DNA from: Streptomyces litmocidini
Lineage (GTDB): Bacteria; Actinomycetota; Actinomycetes; Streptomycetales; Streptomycetaceae
Direction: 5' to 3'
DNA length: 64,000 bases
Assembly: GCF_014649755.1 (NCBI RefSeq)
Contig: NZ_BMTQ01000010.1
Coordinates: 186,001 to 250,000, forward strand
In this document: positions 47,702 through 55,918 of the stretch, one piece after another
Numbering within the stretch: position 1 is the first letter of the stretch
Layout: each line of letters opens with the position of its first letter
The notes under the pieces: generated by a model
Told to the model about the DNA's origin: nothing
Seen by the model: only the letters and a program-made list of their open reading frames with translations
Databases searched by the model: none
Made by a program: the position numbers and the translations under genes

Positions 47702-48229
47702 ATGACAGAGGCGTTGATCAAGGGAGTGGGCGGCAAGGAGCCGCGCATCGACCCGACCGCCTTCACCGCCCCGACCTCCGTGGTGCTCGGCGAGGTCACG
47801 CTCGGCGCCCGCGCCGGCATCTGGTACCACGCGGTGCTGCGGGCGGACTGCGGTCCGATCGCGATCGGCGAGGACTCCAACGTCCAGGACAACTGCACGG
47901 TCCACGTCGACCCCGGCTTCCCCGTCTCGATCGGGGACCGGGTGACCGTGGGACACAACGCGACCGTGCACGGCTGCGTGATCGAGGACGACGTGCTCGT
48001 CGGCATGGGCGCGACCGTCCTCAACGGGGCCCGGATCGGAGCCGGCTCGCTCGTCGCCGCCCAGGCGCTCGTCCCGCAGGGGATGGAGGTCCCGCCGGGC
48101 TCGCTGGTCGCGGGCGTCCCGGCGAAGGTGCGCCGTCCGCTGACCGACGAGGAGAAGGCGGGGATCCGTCTGAACGCCGAGATGTACCTGCACCTCGCCA
48201 AGGTCCACGCCGAGGCCTTCGAGGACTGA
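47702..48229 (+). CDS. Gamma-carbonic-anhydrase family protein
   Basis: 175 residues of left-handed beta-helix. The three zinc-ligand histidines of the family lie in NVQDNCTVHVD and TVGHNATVHG. RADCGPIAIGEDSNVQ is the usual opening. The YrdA/PaaY type often lacks measured carbonic anhydrase activity, and some members act on thioesters. The ATG at 47702 is preceded by GGAGCGAAC. Confidence 0.9.
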   Translation: MTEALIKGVGGKEPRIDPTAFTAPTSVVLGEVTLGARAGIWYHAVLRADCGPIAIGEDSNVQDNCTVHVDPGFPVSIGDRVTVGHNATVHGCVIEDDVLVGMGATVLNGARIGAGSLVAAQALVPQGMEVPPGSLVAGVPAKVRRPLTDEEKAGIRLNAEMYLHLAKVHAEAFED

Positions 48230-48239
48230 GGCCCGGTAC

Positions 48240-48278
48240 GGCGGAGGGCGGCGCCGCACCACGGGGCCGCCCTCCGCC
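48240..48278 (+). terminator. Inverted repeat after the carbonic-anhydrase-like gene
   Basis: GGCGGAGGGCGGC (48240-48252) pairs with GCCGCCCTCCGCC (48266-48278), a perfect 13-base stem, 10 bases after the stop. Confidence 0.7.
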
Positions 48279-48350
48279 GCACGGAGCGGAGGGCGGGGCA
48301 CCGCGGAGAGCGGGGGCACCGCACGACGGGAGCCGCGCGCCCACCGCACG

Positions 48351-48387
48351 GCGGAGGGCGGCACCCGTCCGGGGTGCCGCCCTCCGC
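48351..48387 (-). terminator. Inverted repeat after the DedA gene
   Basis: A perfect 16-base stem (48351-48366 with 48372-48387) around GTCCG. It shares the 12-base arm GCGGAGGGCGGC with the hairpin at 48240, and a partial copy (GCGGAGGGCGGGGC) lies between them. The two convergent genes therefore end in related hairpins. Confidence 0.75.
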
Positions 48388-48409
48388 TCCGTACGCGTGC
48401 GGTCCGCGC

Positions 48410-49063
48410 TCAGTCCGTCGCGGGGACCGGCTCCCGCTCCGCGGCCTCGGCCCGCTGCGCCGCCGCTTTCCTGGCGCGGTTCCTGACGACCAGCATCGAG
48501 GCGACGCCGATCAGCACGGCGAGGACGAGGCCCAGCCAGGAGAAGCGCTTGAGCCAGGCCTCGGCGACGACGCCGACCGAGTAGATGACGGCCGTGGTGC
48601 CGCCGGCCCACACGATGCCGCCGAGGACGTTGGCGATGAGGAACTTCCAGTACGGCATGTGCAGGACGCCCGCGAGCGGCCCCGCGAAGATGCGGAGGAG
48701 GGCGATGAAGCGGCCGAAGAAGACCGCCCACATGCCCCACTTCTGGAAGGACTGCTCGGCGAGCCCGACGTTGGCCTCGCTGAAGTGCTTGGGGAACTTC
48801 CCGCCCAGCCAGGCGAGCAGCGGCCGTCCGCCCTTGCGGCCGATCGCGTATCCGATCGAGTCGCCGACGATCGCGCCGGCGGTGGCGCAGGCGCCGAGGA
48901 CGTACGGGTTGATGTCGCCGTGCTGCGAGGCGAGCAGCGCCGAGCTCACGAGCACGATCTCGCCGGGGAGCGGGATGCCCAGGCTCTCCAGCCCGATCAC
49001 CACCGCCACAAGGACGTAGACGGCGACCGCGGGGATCGTCTCCAGCCACTCCTGGACGTGCAA
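48410..49063 (-). CDS. DedA-family membrane protein
   Basis: 217 residues with about five membrane segments. The family core is seen in GLESLGIPLPGEIVLVSSAL, GDSIGYAIGRKGG and FFGRFIALLRIFAGPLAGVL, with the conserved E, G-R and F-x-R-x-x-P/A-x-x-R patterns. DedA proteins move lipids such as undecaprenyl phosphate or phosphatidylethanolamine across the membrane. The start is TTG at 49063, chosen because GGGAGGAAG lies 5 bases before it and no ATG or GTG is suitably placed. An uppP gene at 55.9 kb and a TVP38 gene at 55.1 kb belong to related processes. Confidence 0.9.
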   Translation of the reverse strand: MHVQEWLETIPAVAVYVLVAVVIGLESLGIPLPGEIVLVSSALLASQHGDINPYVLGACATAGAIVGDSIGYAIGRKGGRPLLAWLGGKFPKHFSEANVGLAEQSFQKWGMWAVFFGRFIALLRIFAGPLAGVLHMPYWKFLIANVLGGIVWAGGTTAVIYSVGVVAEAWLKRFSWLGLVLAVLIGVASMLVVRNRARKAAAQRAEAAEREPVPATD

Positions 49064-49237
49064 CGTGCTTCCTCCCGTATCGGCTGCTCGGCTGCTCGAT
49101 GGCCCGGACTCACCTCGACGGGCACGCCGTCGAAGCCTACCCCGGCCGGTGGGACGAGGCCCTCGGTGAGCGCCGCCCCCCATACGGACGCCCCCGCACC
49201 CCGGAGGGTTGCGAGGGCGGCGCGCGGCGGTCCGGGA

Positions 49238-49690
49238 TCAGGCGTTCGGGCGCAGGGTCCAGACGACGGTCATCTCGCCGGTCACGGCGCCGTCCTCGCG
49301 GGTGATGTCGATCCGCACGGGGAACTCCGGTCGCCGTCCGGCGTCGAGTTCGGCGACGACCTCGGCGGCCGGGCGGCCGAGGGTGGCGGTGGCCGTGACG
49401 ACGCCCATGGCCAGCTTCTTGTAGCCGATCTCGGCCTTGACGGCGAGCGGGACCGCGCGGCCCAGCTGGTCGCCGAAGGCGGCGAGCACGATGGCGCCGC
49501 TGGCGGACTCGGCGAGGGTGAACATCGCTCCGGCGTGCGGGCCGCCGACGTGGTTGTGGTAGGCGGGCTGGTCCGGGAGGCGCACGACGGCGCGCTCGGC
49601 GGTGGTCTCCAGGAACTCCAGGTTCAGGGTTCCGGCCATGGGGACCGTGGCGGCGAGCATCTCGCCGACGGACATCTGGTCTGCGCTCAT
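49238..49690 (-). CDS. PaaI/DUF4442-like thioesterase (hotdog fold)
   Basis: 150 residues. The hotdog fold is recognisable in NHVGGPHAGAMFTLAESASG (HVG-x-x-H-A-G-A, the thioesterase helix) and the beta strands after it. Probably an acyl-CoA thioesterase. TAACAT ends 9 bases before the ATG at 49690 with no ribosome site, so a leaderless transcript is likely. Confidence 0.82.
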   Translation of the reverse strand: MSADQMSVGEMLAATVPMAGTLNLEFLETTAERAVVRLPDQPAYHNHVGGPHAGAMFTLAESASGAIVLAAFGDQLGRAVPLAVKAEIGYKKLAMGVVTATATLGRPAAEVVAELDAGRRPEFPVRIDITREDGAVTGEMTVVWTLRPNA

Positions 49691-49796
49691 GGACCGTGAT
49701 GTTACCCACCAGTAGCAGCCTTGGCCATCCCCCGCCCGGGCCCGGTCCGGGGGCGGGCGTGGTCGAGCGGCCCCCGCACCTCTATGGTTACTGGCC

Positions 49797-50912
49797 ATGT
49801 GGCCAGGACAGCAGCCGCCCGGGGGCGAGCAGAACCCGCAGGACCAGAATCAGAACCCCTACCAGCAGTCGGGGTACCAGCAGCCGAACCCGTATCAGCA
49901 GCAGCCGGCCCAACCCGGGTATCCGCAGCAGCCGCCGACGCAGCCCGGCTACCCGCAGCAGCCGCCGGCCCAGCCGGGCTACCCGCAGCAGGGGTACGCC
50001 CAGCAGCCGGGCTACCCCAACCCGTACCAGCAGCCGACCGTGCCGCAGCAGTACGCGGTGCCCGGCCCCGGACAGCCCGGCGGGCCCGACGGCGGGAAGA
50101 AGAAGCAGACGACGCTCGTGGCGATCGTCGCCGCCACCGCCGTGGTCGTGGCGGCCGGAGTCACCGGCTTCCTCGTGCTCGGCAAGGACGACGACCGGAA
50201 GAACACCGCCGACGACCCCAAGCCGTCCGCCACCGCCTCCGCGGCGCCCTCGTCCGCCCCGGCGCCCTCCCCGAGCCAGTCGATCGCCAACCCGCGCGAC
50301 GGCGCGGCGCAGCAGCCGACGATCCCCGGCTGGAAGGTCGTCTACAACCCGAAGTACGGCACCCTCTTCGACGTCCCGCCGGAGTGGGAGGTGCACAAGC
50401 CGGGCTCGATCACCTTCTTCGAGGACGAGAAGAAGGGCGGCGGCGTCCCGCTGGTCACGATGTCCAGCCCCACGAGCCTCAAGACCAAGTGGTGCGCCTA
50501 CGACGTCGACAAGAACGGCACCGACGAGACCTGGAGCCTGGCCACCGCCGGCACCAAGGGCGGTCAGGGCGCCAAGGACACCGCGGCCGCCGCGCGCGGC
50601 GAGGCCGGCACGTGGGTGTGGGGCGGCTACGCCCAGCACATGCCGCAGAGCACCATCAAGATCACCAAACCCGTGCCGTACACCACGAAGTCCGGCCTCA
50701 CCGGCAGCCTGGCGACCGCCACGGCGCCGGGCGTCAAGAAGCGCAACAGGTGCGAGACGGACGGCAAGTCCTACGCCTTCACCTTCAAGAACACGGCAGG
50801 CGACTTCTCGACCTGGGTGCTCTACGGGGCCGACGGCGTCAAGGACGAGCTGCCCGACGCCACGATCCGGCAGATCCTCTCCACGGTCCGGCTCGCCCCC
50901 TCCGCGTCCTGA
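49797..50912 (+). CDS. Pro/Gln-rich single-pass membrane protein of unknown function
   Basis: 371 residues. Residues 1-100 are a disordered cytoplasmic segment of Pro, Gln, Tyr and Gly with at least three copies of AQPGYPQQPP-like units. One membrane helix lies at about 107-128 (TLVAIVAATAVVVAAGVTGF), then a Ser/Ala/Pro linker, then an exported domain (about 175-371) with two cysteines (KTKWCAYDV, KRNRCETDG) that may form a disulfide. This layout is common in Streptomyces but has no assigned function. TATGGT before the ATG and no ribosome site suggest a leaderless message. Confidence 0.82.
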   Translation: MWPGQQPPGGEQNPQDQNQNPYQQSGYQQPNPYQQQPAQPGYPQQPPTQPGYPQQPPAQPGYPQQGYAQQPGYPNPYQQPTVPQQYAVPGPGQPGGPDGGKKKQTTLVAIVAATAVVVAAGVTGFLVLGKDDDRKNTADDPKPSATASAAPSSAPAPSPSQSIANPRDGAAQQPTIPGWKVVYNPKYGTLFDVPPEWEVHKPGSITFFEDEKKGGGVPLVTMSSPTSLKTKWCAYDVDKNGTDETWSLATAGTKGGQGAKDTAAAARGEAGTWVWGGYAQHMPQSTIKITKPVPYTTKSGLTGSLATATAPGVKKRNRCETDGKSYAFTFKNTAGDFSTWVLYGADGVKDELPDATIRQILSTVRLAPSAS

Positions 50913-51023
50913 CCACCCGTCCGCCGGGGCCGCCGTGCCGGCCCCGGCGGACGGCTCCCAAAGGCCGGCGGACCTCCCGATATCCGGTTGGCAGCACGGG
51001 GAGGAGCCGGGGATAGTCCCGGG

Positions 51024-52346
51024 GTGACATCACCCGCCGCCTCCCCCCGCCAGGCACCGTCCCGCTCCCGCCGCCCCGAGTGGGCCGGCCGCAACTACCT
51101 CCTGCTCACCGCCGCCACCGTCGTGACCAACCTCGGCACGCACGGCGCGCTGATCGCCACGACCTGGGCGGTCTTCGACGCCGGGGGCGACGCCGGCGAC
51201 GTGGGCCTGGTGGCCATGGCGCGTTTCGCGCCCCTGGTCCTCTTCCTTCTCATCGGCGGCGCAGTGGCCGACCGGATGCCCCGGCACCGGGTGATGGTCG
51301 CCGCCAACGCCCTCAACTGCGTCTCGCAGGCCGCCTTCGCCGCCCTCGTGCTCTCCGGTGAGGCCCGCGTCTGGCAGATGATGGTGCTCACCGCGCTCTG
51401 CGGCACCGGCCAGGCCTTCTTCAACCCGGCGGCCGAAGGCATGCTCATGTCCAGCGTCAGCGGCGAGCAGGCGAGCCGTGCCTTCGCCGTCTTCCGGATG
51501 GCGATGCACGGCGCCGCCATCGGCGGCGCGGCGCTCGGCGGCGCGCTCGTCGCCTTCGTCGGACCGGGCTGGGTGCTCGCGATCGACGCGGTCGCCTTCG
51601 CCGTCGCGGGCGGCCTGCGCGCCTTCCTCGACGTGAGCGGCATCCCGGACCGCGCGCCCGGCGGCGGGCTCTTCGCCGATCTTCGGGAGGGCTGGCGGGA
51701 GTTCGTCGGCCGGCCCTGGCTGTGGTCGGTCGTCGCGCAGTTCTCGGTGGTGGTGGCCCTGATCGGGGCGGTCGAGGCGGTGTACGGACCACTGGTCGCC
51801 CGGGACGCGCTGGGCGGCTCGCGCCCCTGGGGCATCGCGCTCGCCGCGTACGGGGCGGGAACGGTCGCGGGCGCCGTCCTGATGACCCGGTGGAAACCGC
51901 GCCGGATGCTCTTCGTCGGCACCCTGTGCGTCTTCCCGATCGCCCTGCCCTCCGCCGCGCTCGCCGTGCCGCTGGACGCGGCCGGTCTGACGGCGGCGAT
52001 GTTCGTCAGCGGGACGGCGATCGAGGTCTTCGGCGTCTCGTGGATGACGACCATGCACCAGGAGATCCCGGAGGAGAAGCTGTCCCGGGTCTCGGCGTAC
52101 GACTGGTTCGGCTCGACGGCGCTGCTGCCGCTGTCCACGGCCCTGGCGGGCCCGGCGGAGAGCGCCTTCGGCCGGAGCGAGGCGCTGTGGGGCGCGGCGG
52201 CGCTGATGACGGTCGTCACCGCGCTCGTCCTCCTGGTGCCGGACGTACGGAACCTGACGCGCCGTCCGCACCCGAAGCGGGTCGCGGGCGTCCCCGCCCC
52301 CGGCGCCTCAGCCGATGCCGAAGGCGCCCTCCGGGGGAACGGGTGA
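51024..52346 (+). CDS. MFS transporter
   Basis: 440 residues with twelve hydrophobic segments. GGAVADRMPRHRVMVAANAL is the loop 2-3 motif A (G-x-x-x-D-R-x-x-R). It belongs to the MFS_3/enterobactin-exporter-like group of actinobacterial drug or siderophore exporters. The GTG at 51024 is used, with GATAGT six bases upstream (leaderless). The last 39 bases overlap the convergent spermidine-synthase-like gene. Confidence 0.87.
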   Translation: MTSPAASPRQAPSRSRRPEWAGRNYLLLTAATVVTNLGTHGALIATTWAVFDAGGDAGDVGLVAMARFAPLVLFLLIGGAVADRMPRHRVMVAANALNCVSQAAFAALVLSGEARVWQMMVLTALCGTGQAFFNPAAEGMLMSSVSGEQASRAFAVFRMAMHGAAIGGAALGGALVAFVGPGWVLAIDAVAFAVAGGLRAFLDVSGIPDRAPGGGLFADLREGWREFVGRPWLWSVVAQFSVVVALIGAVEAVYGPLVARDALGGSRPWGIALAAYGAGTVAGAVLMTRWKPRRMLFVGTLCVFPIALPSAALAVPLDAAGLTAAMFVSGTAIEVFGVSWMTTMHQEIPEEKLSRVSAYDWFGSTALLPLSTALAGPAESAFGRSEALWGAAALMTVVTALVLLVPDVRNLTRRPHPKRVAGVPAPGASADAEGALRGNG

Positions 52347-53153
52347 CGGAACGGCCCCGGCGTCGAGGACCGGTCGCGCGTCGCCGGTGAACCGGTCGAG
52401 CGTCTTCCCGTGCTCCACGCGCGCGGGGAAGGCGTCGGCCGCCGCGCGCCGCGCGAGGCGGGCGGTGTCGATCTCCTCCCCGGAGGCGACGAGCACCGCG
52501 TTCCCGAAGCGGCGGCCGCGCAGCACGGCGGGCTCCGCGACGAGCGCCCGTTCGGGGAAGACGAGGGCGAAGGTGGCGAGCTGGGAGCGGAGGAAGGCGA
52601 AGGGCGCGCCGTCGGCCAGGTTGGCGGCGTAGAGGCCGCCGGGCCGCAGGACGCGCCGGACCTCGTGCGCGTACTCGACGGAGGTGAGGTGCGCGGGCAC
52701 GCGCGAGCCGCCGAAGACGTCGCCCACGATCAGATCGGCCGAGGCGTCCGGCGCGGCCTCCAGCCAGGCGCGGGCGTCCGCGGCGTGCACGGTGGTCCCC
52801 GAGCCCCCGGGCAGCGGCAGGTGCTCCTCGACCAGGGCGAGCAGCCCCCGGTCGGCCTCGACGACGTCCTGACGGGAGCCGGGCCGGGTGACGGCGACGT
52901 ACCGGGGCAGGGAGAGCGCCCCGCCGCCCAGGTGGAGGACGTCGAGGGGCGCCCCGGGTTCGGCGGCGCCGTCGACGACGTGGGCGAGGCGCCGCGCGTA
53001 CTCGAACTCCAGGTACGCCGGATCGTCCAGGTCGACGTACGACTGCGGCGCGCCGTCGACCGTCAGGAGCCAGGCCCGCTCCCGGTCCACGTCGGGCATG
53101 AGGCGTGCGGTGCCCTGGTCGACCTCGCGGATGACGGGGATGTGCTCGTTCAC
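52308..53153 (-). CDS. Spermidine synthase-like aminopropyltransferase/methyltransferase
   Basis: 281 residues. SpeE-like Rossmann domain: APLDVLHLGGGALSLPRYVA (glycine-rich loop), QDVVEADRGLLALVEEHL (acidic residue binding the cofactor), DLIVGDVFGGSRVPAHLTS. The second conserved aspartate of true SpeE and its gatekeeper loop (D-x-x-D-P) read here as GDVFGGS, so polyamine synthesis is doubtful and it may be a methyltransferase. Start GTG at 53153. Confidence 0.8.
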   Translation of the reverse strand: MNEHIPVIREVDQGTARLMPDVDRERAWLLTVDGAPQSYVDLDDPAYLEFEYARRLAHVVDGAAEPGAPLDVLHLGGGALSLPRYVAVTRPGSRQDVVEADRGLLALVEEHLPLPGGSGTTVHAADARAWLEAAPDASADLIVGDVFGGSRVPAHLTSVEYAHEVRRVLRPGGLYAANLADGAPFAFLRSQLATFALVFPERALVAEPAVLRGRRFGNAVLVASGEEIDTARLARRAAADAFPARVEHGKTLDRFTGDARPVLDAGAVPSPVPPEGAFGIG

Positions 53154-53223
53154 GCCCTCATTGTCACCCGGTCGGAGGACGACGACGGCCTCGGCGTCCC
53201 CCGGCCCGCCCGACCCGGGCCCC

Positions 53224-53317
53224 TCACCCGACCCGCCCCGCCGCCCGACCCGCTCGTCCCTCGGCCCGTCACCCGGCCCGCCCCGCCGCCCGGCCCGCCC
53301 GTTCCTCGGCCCGCCCG
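53224..53317. repeat. Degenerate 45-49-base tandem repeat
   Basis: Two units start at 53224 and 53269 with TCACCCG(A/G)CCCGCCCCGCC and end in CCTCGGCCCG; a third partial start TCACCTGG at 53318 is already inside the patatin gene. It occupies the gap between two minus-strand genes. Confidence 0.65.
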
Positions 53318-54187
53318 TCACCTGGCCCAGACCGCGGCGACGGCCTCGGCGTGGGAGGCGGCCTGGGTCCGCCCGGCGCGGGCCGCGGCGGCCCGGTGCG
53401 CGGGGTCCAGCACGTTGCGCCCGATCGCCTTGCGGGAGGCCTCGTCGGGGGTGATCACCTCGACGAGGGCCCCGGCGGCGGCGAGGTCGGCGCCCTGCCG
53501 GGCCGGGGAGGGCACGGCCTTGCCGCCCCGGGCACTGGGAGCGACGACGACGACCCGGTCGTAGCCGGCGGCGAGGTGGGCGTTGGCCGGGGAGTGGATG
53601 CCGCCGTCGATCCAGCGGCGCCCCTCGATCGTCGCCGGGGGCCAGACGCCGGGGACGGCGCAGCTCGCGGTGACGGCGTCGGTCAGCGGGACGCCGCTGC
53701 CCTCGTCGTACACGGCGAGTTCGCCGGTCTCGGCGTCGACCGCGGTGATCAGCAGCGGCCGCGCGGGCCAGTCGGCGGCCCGGCCGAGCCGCCGGGCGAC
53801 GGTCGCGCGGCGGTCCGCCTCGGCCACGGTGGGGGCGGCGAGGGCGAGCCGGCCGAGCCTGCGCCCGTACTCCTCCGGGGTCCGGGAACGGAGGACGGCG
53901 AGGGCGTACCGGAGGACCGTCGGGATCCCGAGCCGGGCGGCGGACTCGGTGGCCTGCCCGTCGAGCTGGTCCTCGTACAGGGCGTCGAGCCCGCCCCGGC
54001 CGGAGGCGAGCCGTGCCCCGACGACGGCCCCCGCGGAGCTCCCGACGATCAGATCGGCGGTCGTCAGATCGACCCCGGCGTCGAGGAGCCCGCGCAGCAC
54101 CCCGGCCTCCCACCCCGCCCCGACGAGCCCTCCGGCCCCCAGGACCAGTGCCGTCCGCTTCCCCGCCCGCTTCTCCGTCCGTGTCAT
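53318..54187 (-). CDS. Patatin-like phospholipase
   Basis: 289 residues. Oxyanion motif GAGGLVGAGWEAGVL at about 17-30, nucleophile elbow GSSAGA, and the dyad aspartate in IDGGIHSPAN. It is a single patatin domain without signal peptide, so a cytoplasmic or membrane-associated acylhydrolase. No partner gene hints at the substrate. The stop lies at the edge of a tandem repeat. Confidence 0.9.
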   Translation of the reverse strand: MTRTEKRAGKRTALVLGAGGLVGAGWEAGVLRGLLDAGVDLTTADLIVGSSAGAVVGARLASGRGGLDALYEDQLDGQATESAARLGIPTVLRYALAVLRSRTPEEYGRRLGRLALAAPTVAEADRRATVARRLGRAADWPARPLLITAVDAETGELAVYDEGSGVPLTDAVTASCAVPGVWPPATIEGRRWIDGGIHSPANAHLAAGYDRVVVVAPSARGGKAVPSPARQGADLAAAGALVEVITPDEASRKAIGRNVLDPAHRAAAARAGRTQAASHAEAVAAVWAR

Positions 54188-54235
54188 GTACCGAGTCTGG
54201 CGCAGGAGTTGGCCCGGCCCGTGACCGGGGTGGGC

Positions 54236-54937
54236 TCAGAGGTTCTTGAGGGCCTCGCGGACGGAGAGCGGGGAGAGACGGGAGCCGTGGGCGGTGACGA
54301 AGGCGCGGACCTCGGCGGGGGCCGTCCTGCCGTACTCGCGCAGGCTCCAGCCGATGGCCTTGCGGACGAAGAAGTCGGGGTGGGCCGAGCGGCGCAGGCA
54401 ATGGGCGAAGAGCCGGTCCGCGTCGGTGGCGTCCTTGAAGCGCAGCTGGTGGAGGAGGGCGGTGCGGGCGACCCACGGGTCCTCGTCGTCGATCCACACG
54501 TCCATCTCCGCGGCGAGGGCGGGATCGGCCGCGACCAGGCCGCCGACGACGTGGGCGGCGAGGTGGTCGACCGTGTCCCACCAGGAGACGGTGGTGACGA
54601 GCCGGCGGGCGACCGGCAGGAAGCCCGAGGAGCAGCGCTTCACGTGCCGGCGCAGGTAGTCGACGGCGAAGTAGTGGTACTCCCGCTCCGGGAGGGCGAA
54701 GCAGCGCAGGGCGATGGCGGCGCAGTCGGTCTCGTCGGGCCGCGGGGTGCCGTCGAGGACCGTGCGGGACAGGGCGCGGCGCTCGGGCGTGCGGATGCCG
54801 AGGAAGGGAGCCGCGCCCTTCATGTACGCGACCATCTCCTGGGCCCGGAAGGGGTTCCCCGCGGCGGGGTAGACGGTGGTGAGCCGCTCCAGGAGGGTGT
54901 CGGCGAGGGCGCTCGCGGGCGGCGGGGTGTCGGTCAC
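54236..54937 (-). CDS. DNA alkylation repair protein (AlkD-like)
   Basis: 233 residues of ALK (HEAT-like) repeats: YMKGAAPFLGIRTPERRALS, ALPEREYHYFAVDYLRRHVK, SWWDTVDHLAAHVVGG (the catalytic-cleft aspartate and tryptophan) and HPDFFVRKAIGWSLREYGRT. It removes bulky or cationic alkyl adducts such as 3- and 7-alkylpurines. The GTG at 54937 has AGAGG upstream. Confidence 0.92.
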   Translation of the reverse strand: MTDTPPPASALADTLLERLTTVYPAAGNPFRAQEMVAYMKGAAPFLGIRTPERRALSRTVLDGTPRPDETDCAAIALRCFALPEREYHYFAVDYLRRHVKRCSSGFLPVARRLVTTVSWWDTVDHLAAHVVGGLVAADPALAAEMDVWIDDEDPWVARTALLHQLRFKDATDADRLFAHCLRRSAHPDFFVRKAIGWSLREYGRTAPAEVRAFVTAHGSRLSPLSVREALKNL

Positions 54938-55029
54938 GGGTCCCTCTCGGTCACGGTGCGCCCCTCGGGGCGCACCGGATGGATCCGGGAGCGCGCCCGG
55001 GCGGACATGACGTACATTACGGCGCTCCT

Positions 55030-55043
55030 ACGGACGCGTCCGT
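55030..55043. promoter_or_regulatory. Palindrome upstream of the TVP38 gene
   Basis: ACGGACG-CGTCCGT, a perfect 14-base palindrome ending 12 bases before the ATG and between the divergent AlkD and TVP38 genes. Confidence 0.45.
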
Positions 55044-55055
55044 TACCCTCCCCGA

Positions 55056-55811
55056 ATGCTCGCTCCCGTCCCCCGGCCGCCGGGCTCCCTCGCCCTCCGC
55101 TGTTCCCGGGCCCTGCTCTCCCCCCGCTCGCGGCTGTCGCTGCTCGCGCTCCTGCTGCTCACGGCCGCCTCCCTCGTGGTCCTCTACCAGCCGCAGCGGA
55201 TGCTCGCCTCGGGCTGGCCGCCGCACACGAGCGGCGCCGGGGCGGTGCTGCTCTTCGGCCTGGCGTACGGGGTGTGCGCGGCGGCCTTCGTACCGCGTCC
55301 GGTGCTCAACCTGGCGGCGGGCGCGCTCTTCGGCGCCGCGGCCGGTCTGACGGGGGCGCTCGCGGGGACGGTGCTCGGCGCGGGGATCGCCTTCACCCTC
55401 GGCCGGGTCCTGGGGCAGGACGCGCTGCGGCCGCTGGTGCGGGGCCGCTGGCTGACGGCGGCGGACGGGCAGCTGAGCCGGCACGGATTCCGTTCGATGC
55501 TGGCGGTCCGGCTCTTCCCCGGGGTGCCGTTCGCGGCGGCCAACTACTGCGCGGCCGTCTCGCGGATGCGGTACGTCCCCTTCCTGGTCGCGACGGCGCT
55601 CGGCTCCCTGCCGAACACGGCGGCGTACGTGGTGGCGGGCGCCCAGGCCGGTTCGCCGGGCTCGCCGGCGTTCCTCCTGTCGGCGGGGTTCATCGTCCTG
55701 TCGGGCCTCGGCGCGGCGGCGGTGGCCTGGCGCAAGCGGCACGGTCTGCGGGCCGCCGCTCCCGCTCCGGCCCGGGAGCCCGGACCGGAGCGGGAGCCGG
55801 TGCTCCCGTAG
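55056..55811 (+). CDS. TVP38/TMEM64-family membrane protein
   Basis: 251 residues with about six membrane segments. The VTT domain core is FVPRPVLNLAAGALFGAAAG and MLAVRLFPGVPFAAANYCAA (the R-x-x-P-x-x-P-x-x-x-x-N-Y pattern). The family is related to DedA and likely handles phospholipids or undecaprenyl lipids. The C-terminal 25 residues are Pro/Glu-rich. TACCCT eight bases before the ATG suggests a leaderless message. uppP follows 107 bases later. Confidence 0.87.
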   Translation: MLAPVPRPPGSLALRCSRALLSPRSRLSLLALLLLTAASLVVLYQPQRMLASGWPPHTSGAGAVLLFGLAYGVCAAAFVPRPVLNLAAGALFGAAAGLTGALAGTVLGAGIAFTLGRVLGQDALRPLVRGRWLTAADGQLSRHGFRSMLAVRLFPGVPFAAANYCAAVSRMRYVPFLVATALGSLPNTAAYVVAGAQAGSPGSPAFLLSAGFIVLSGLGAAAVAWRKRHGLRAAAPAPAREPGPEREPVLP

Positions 55812-55918
55812 GGCGTCCCGCCGCGCGACCGGCCTCGCCACGGGCCCGTCATCTTGGGCATGTACGCTGCGCTCGACCTTCTGACCGCACACGTACATAA
55901 CGGGACGGCCCTAGCCCC

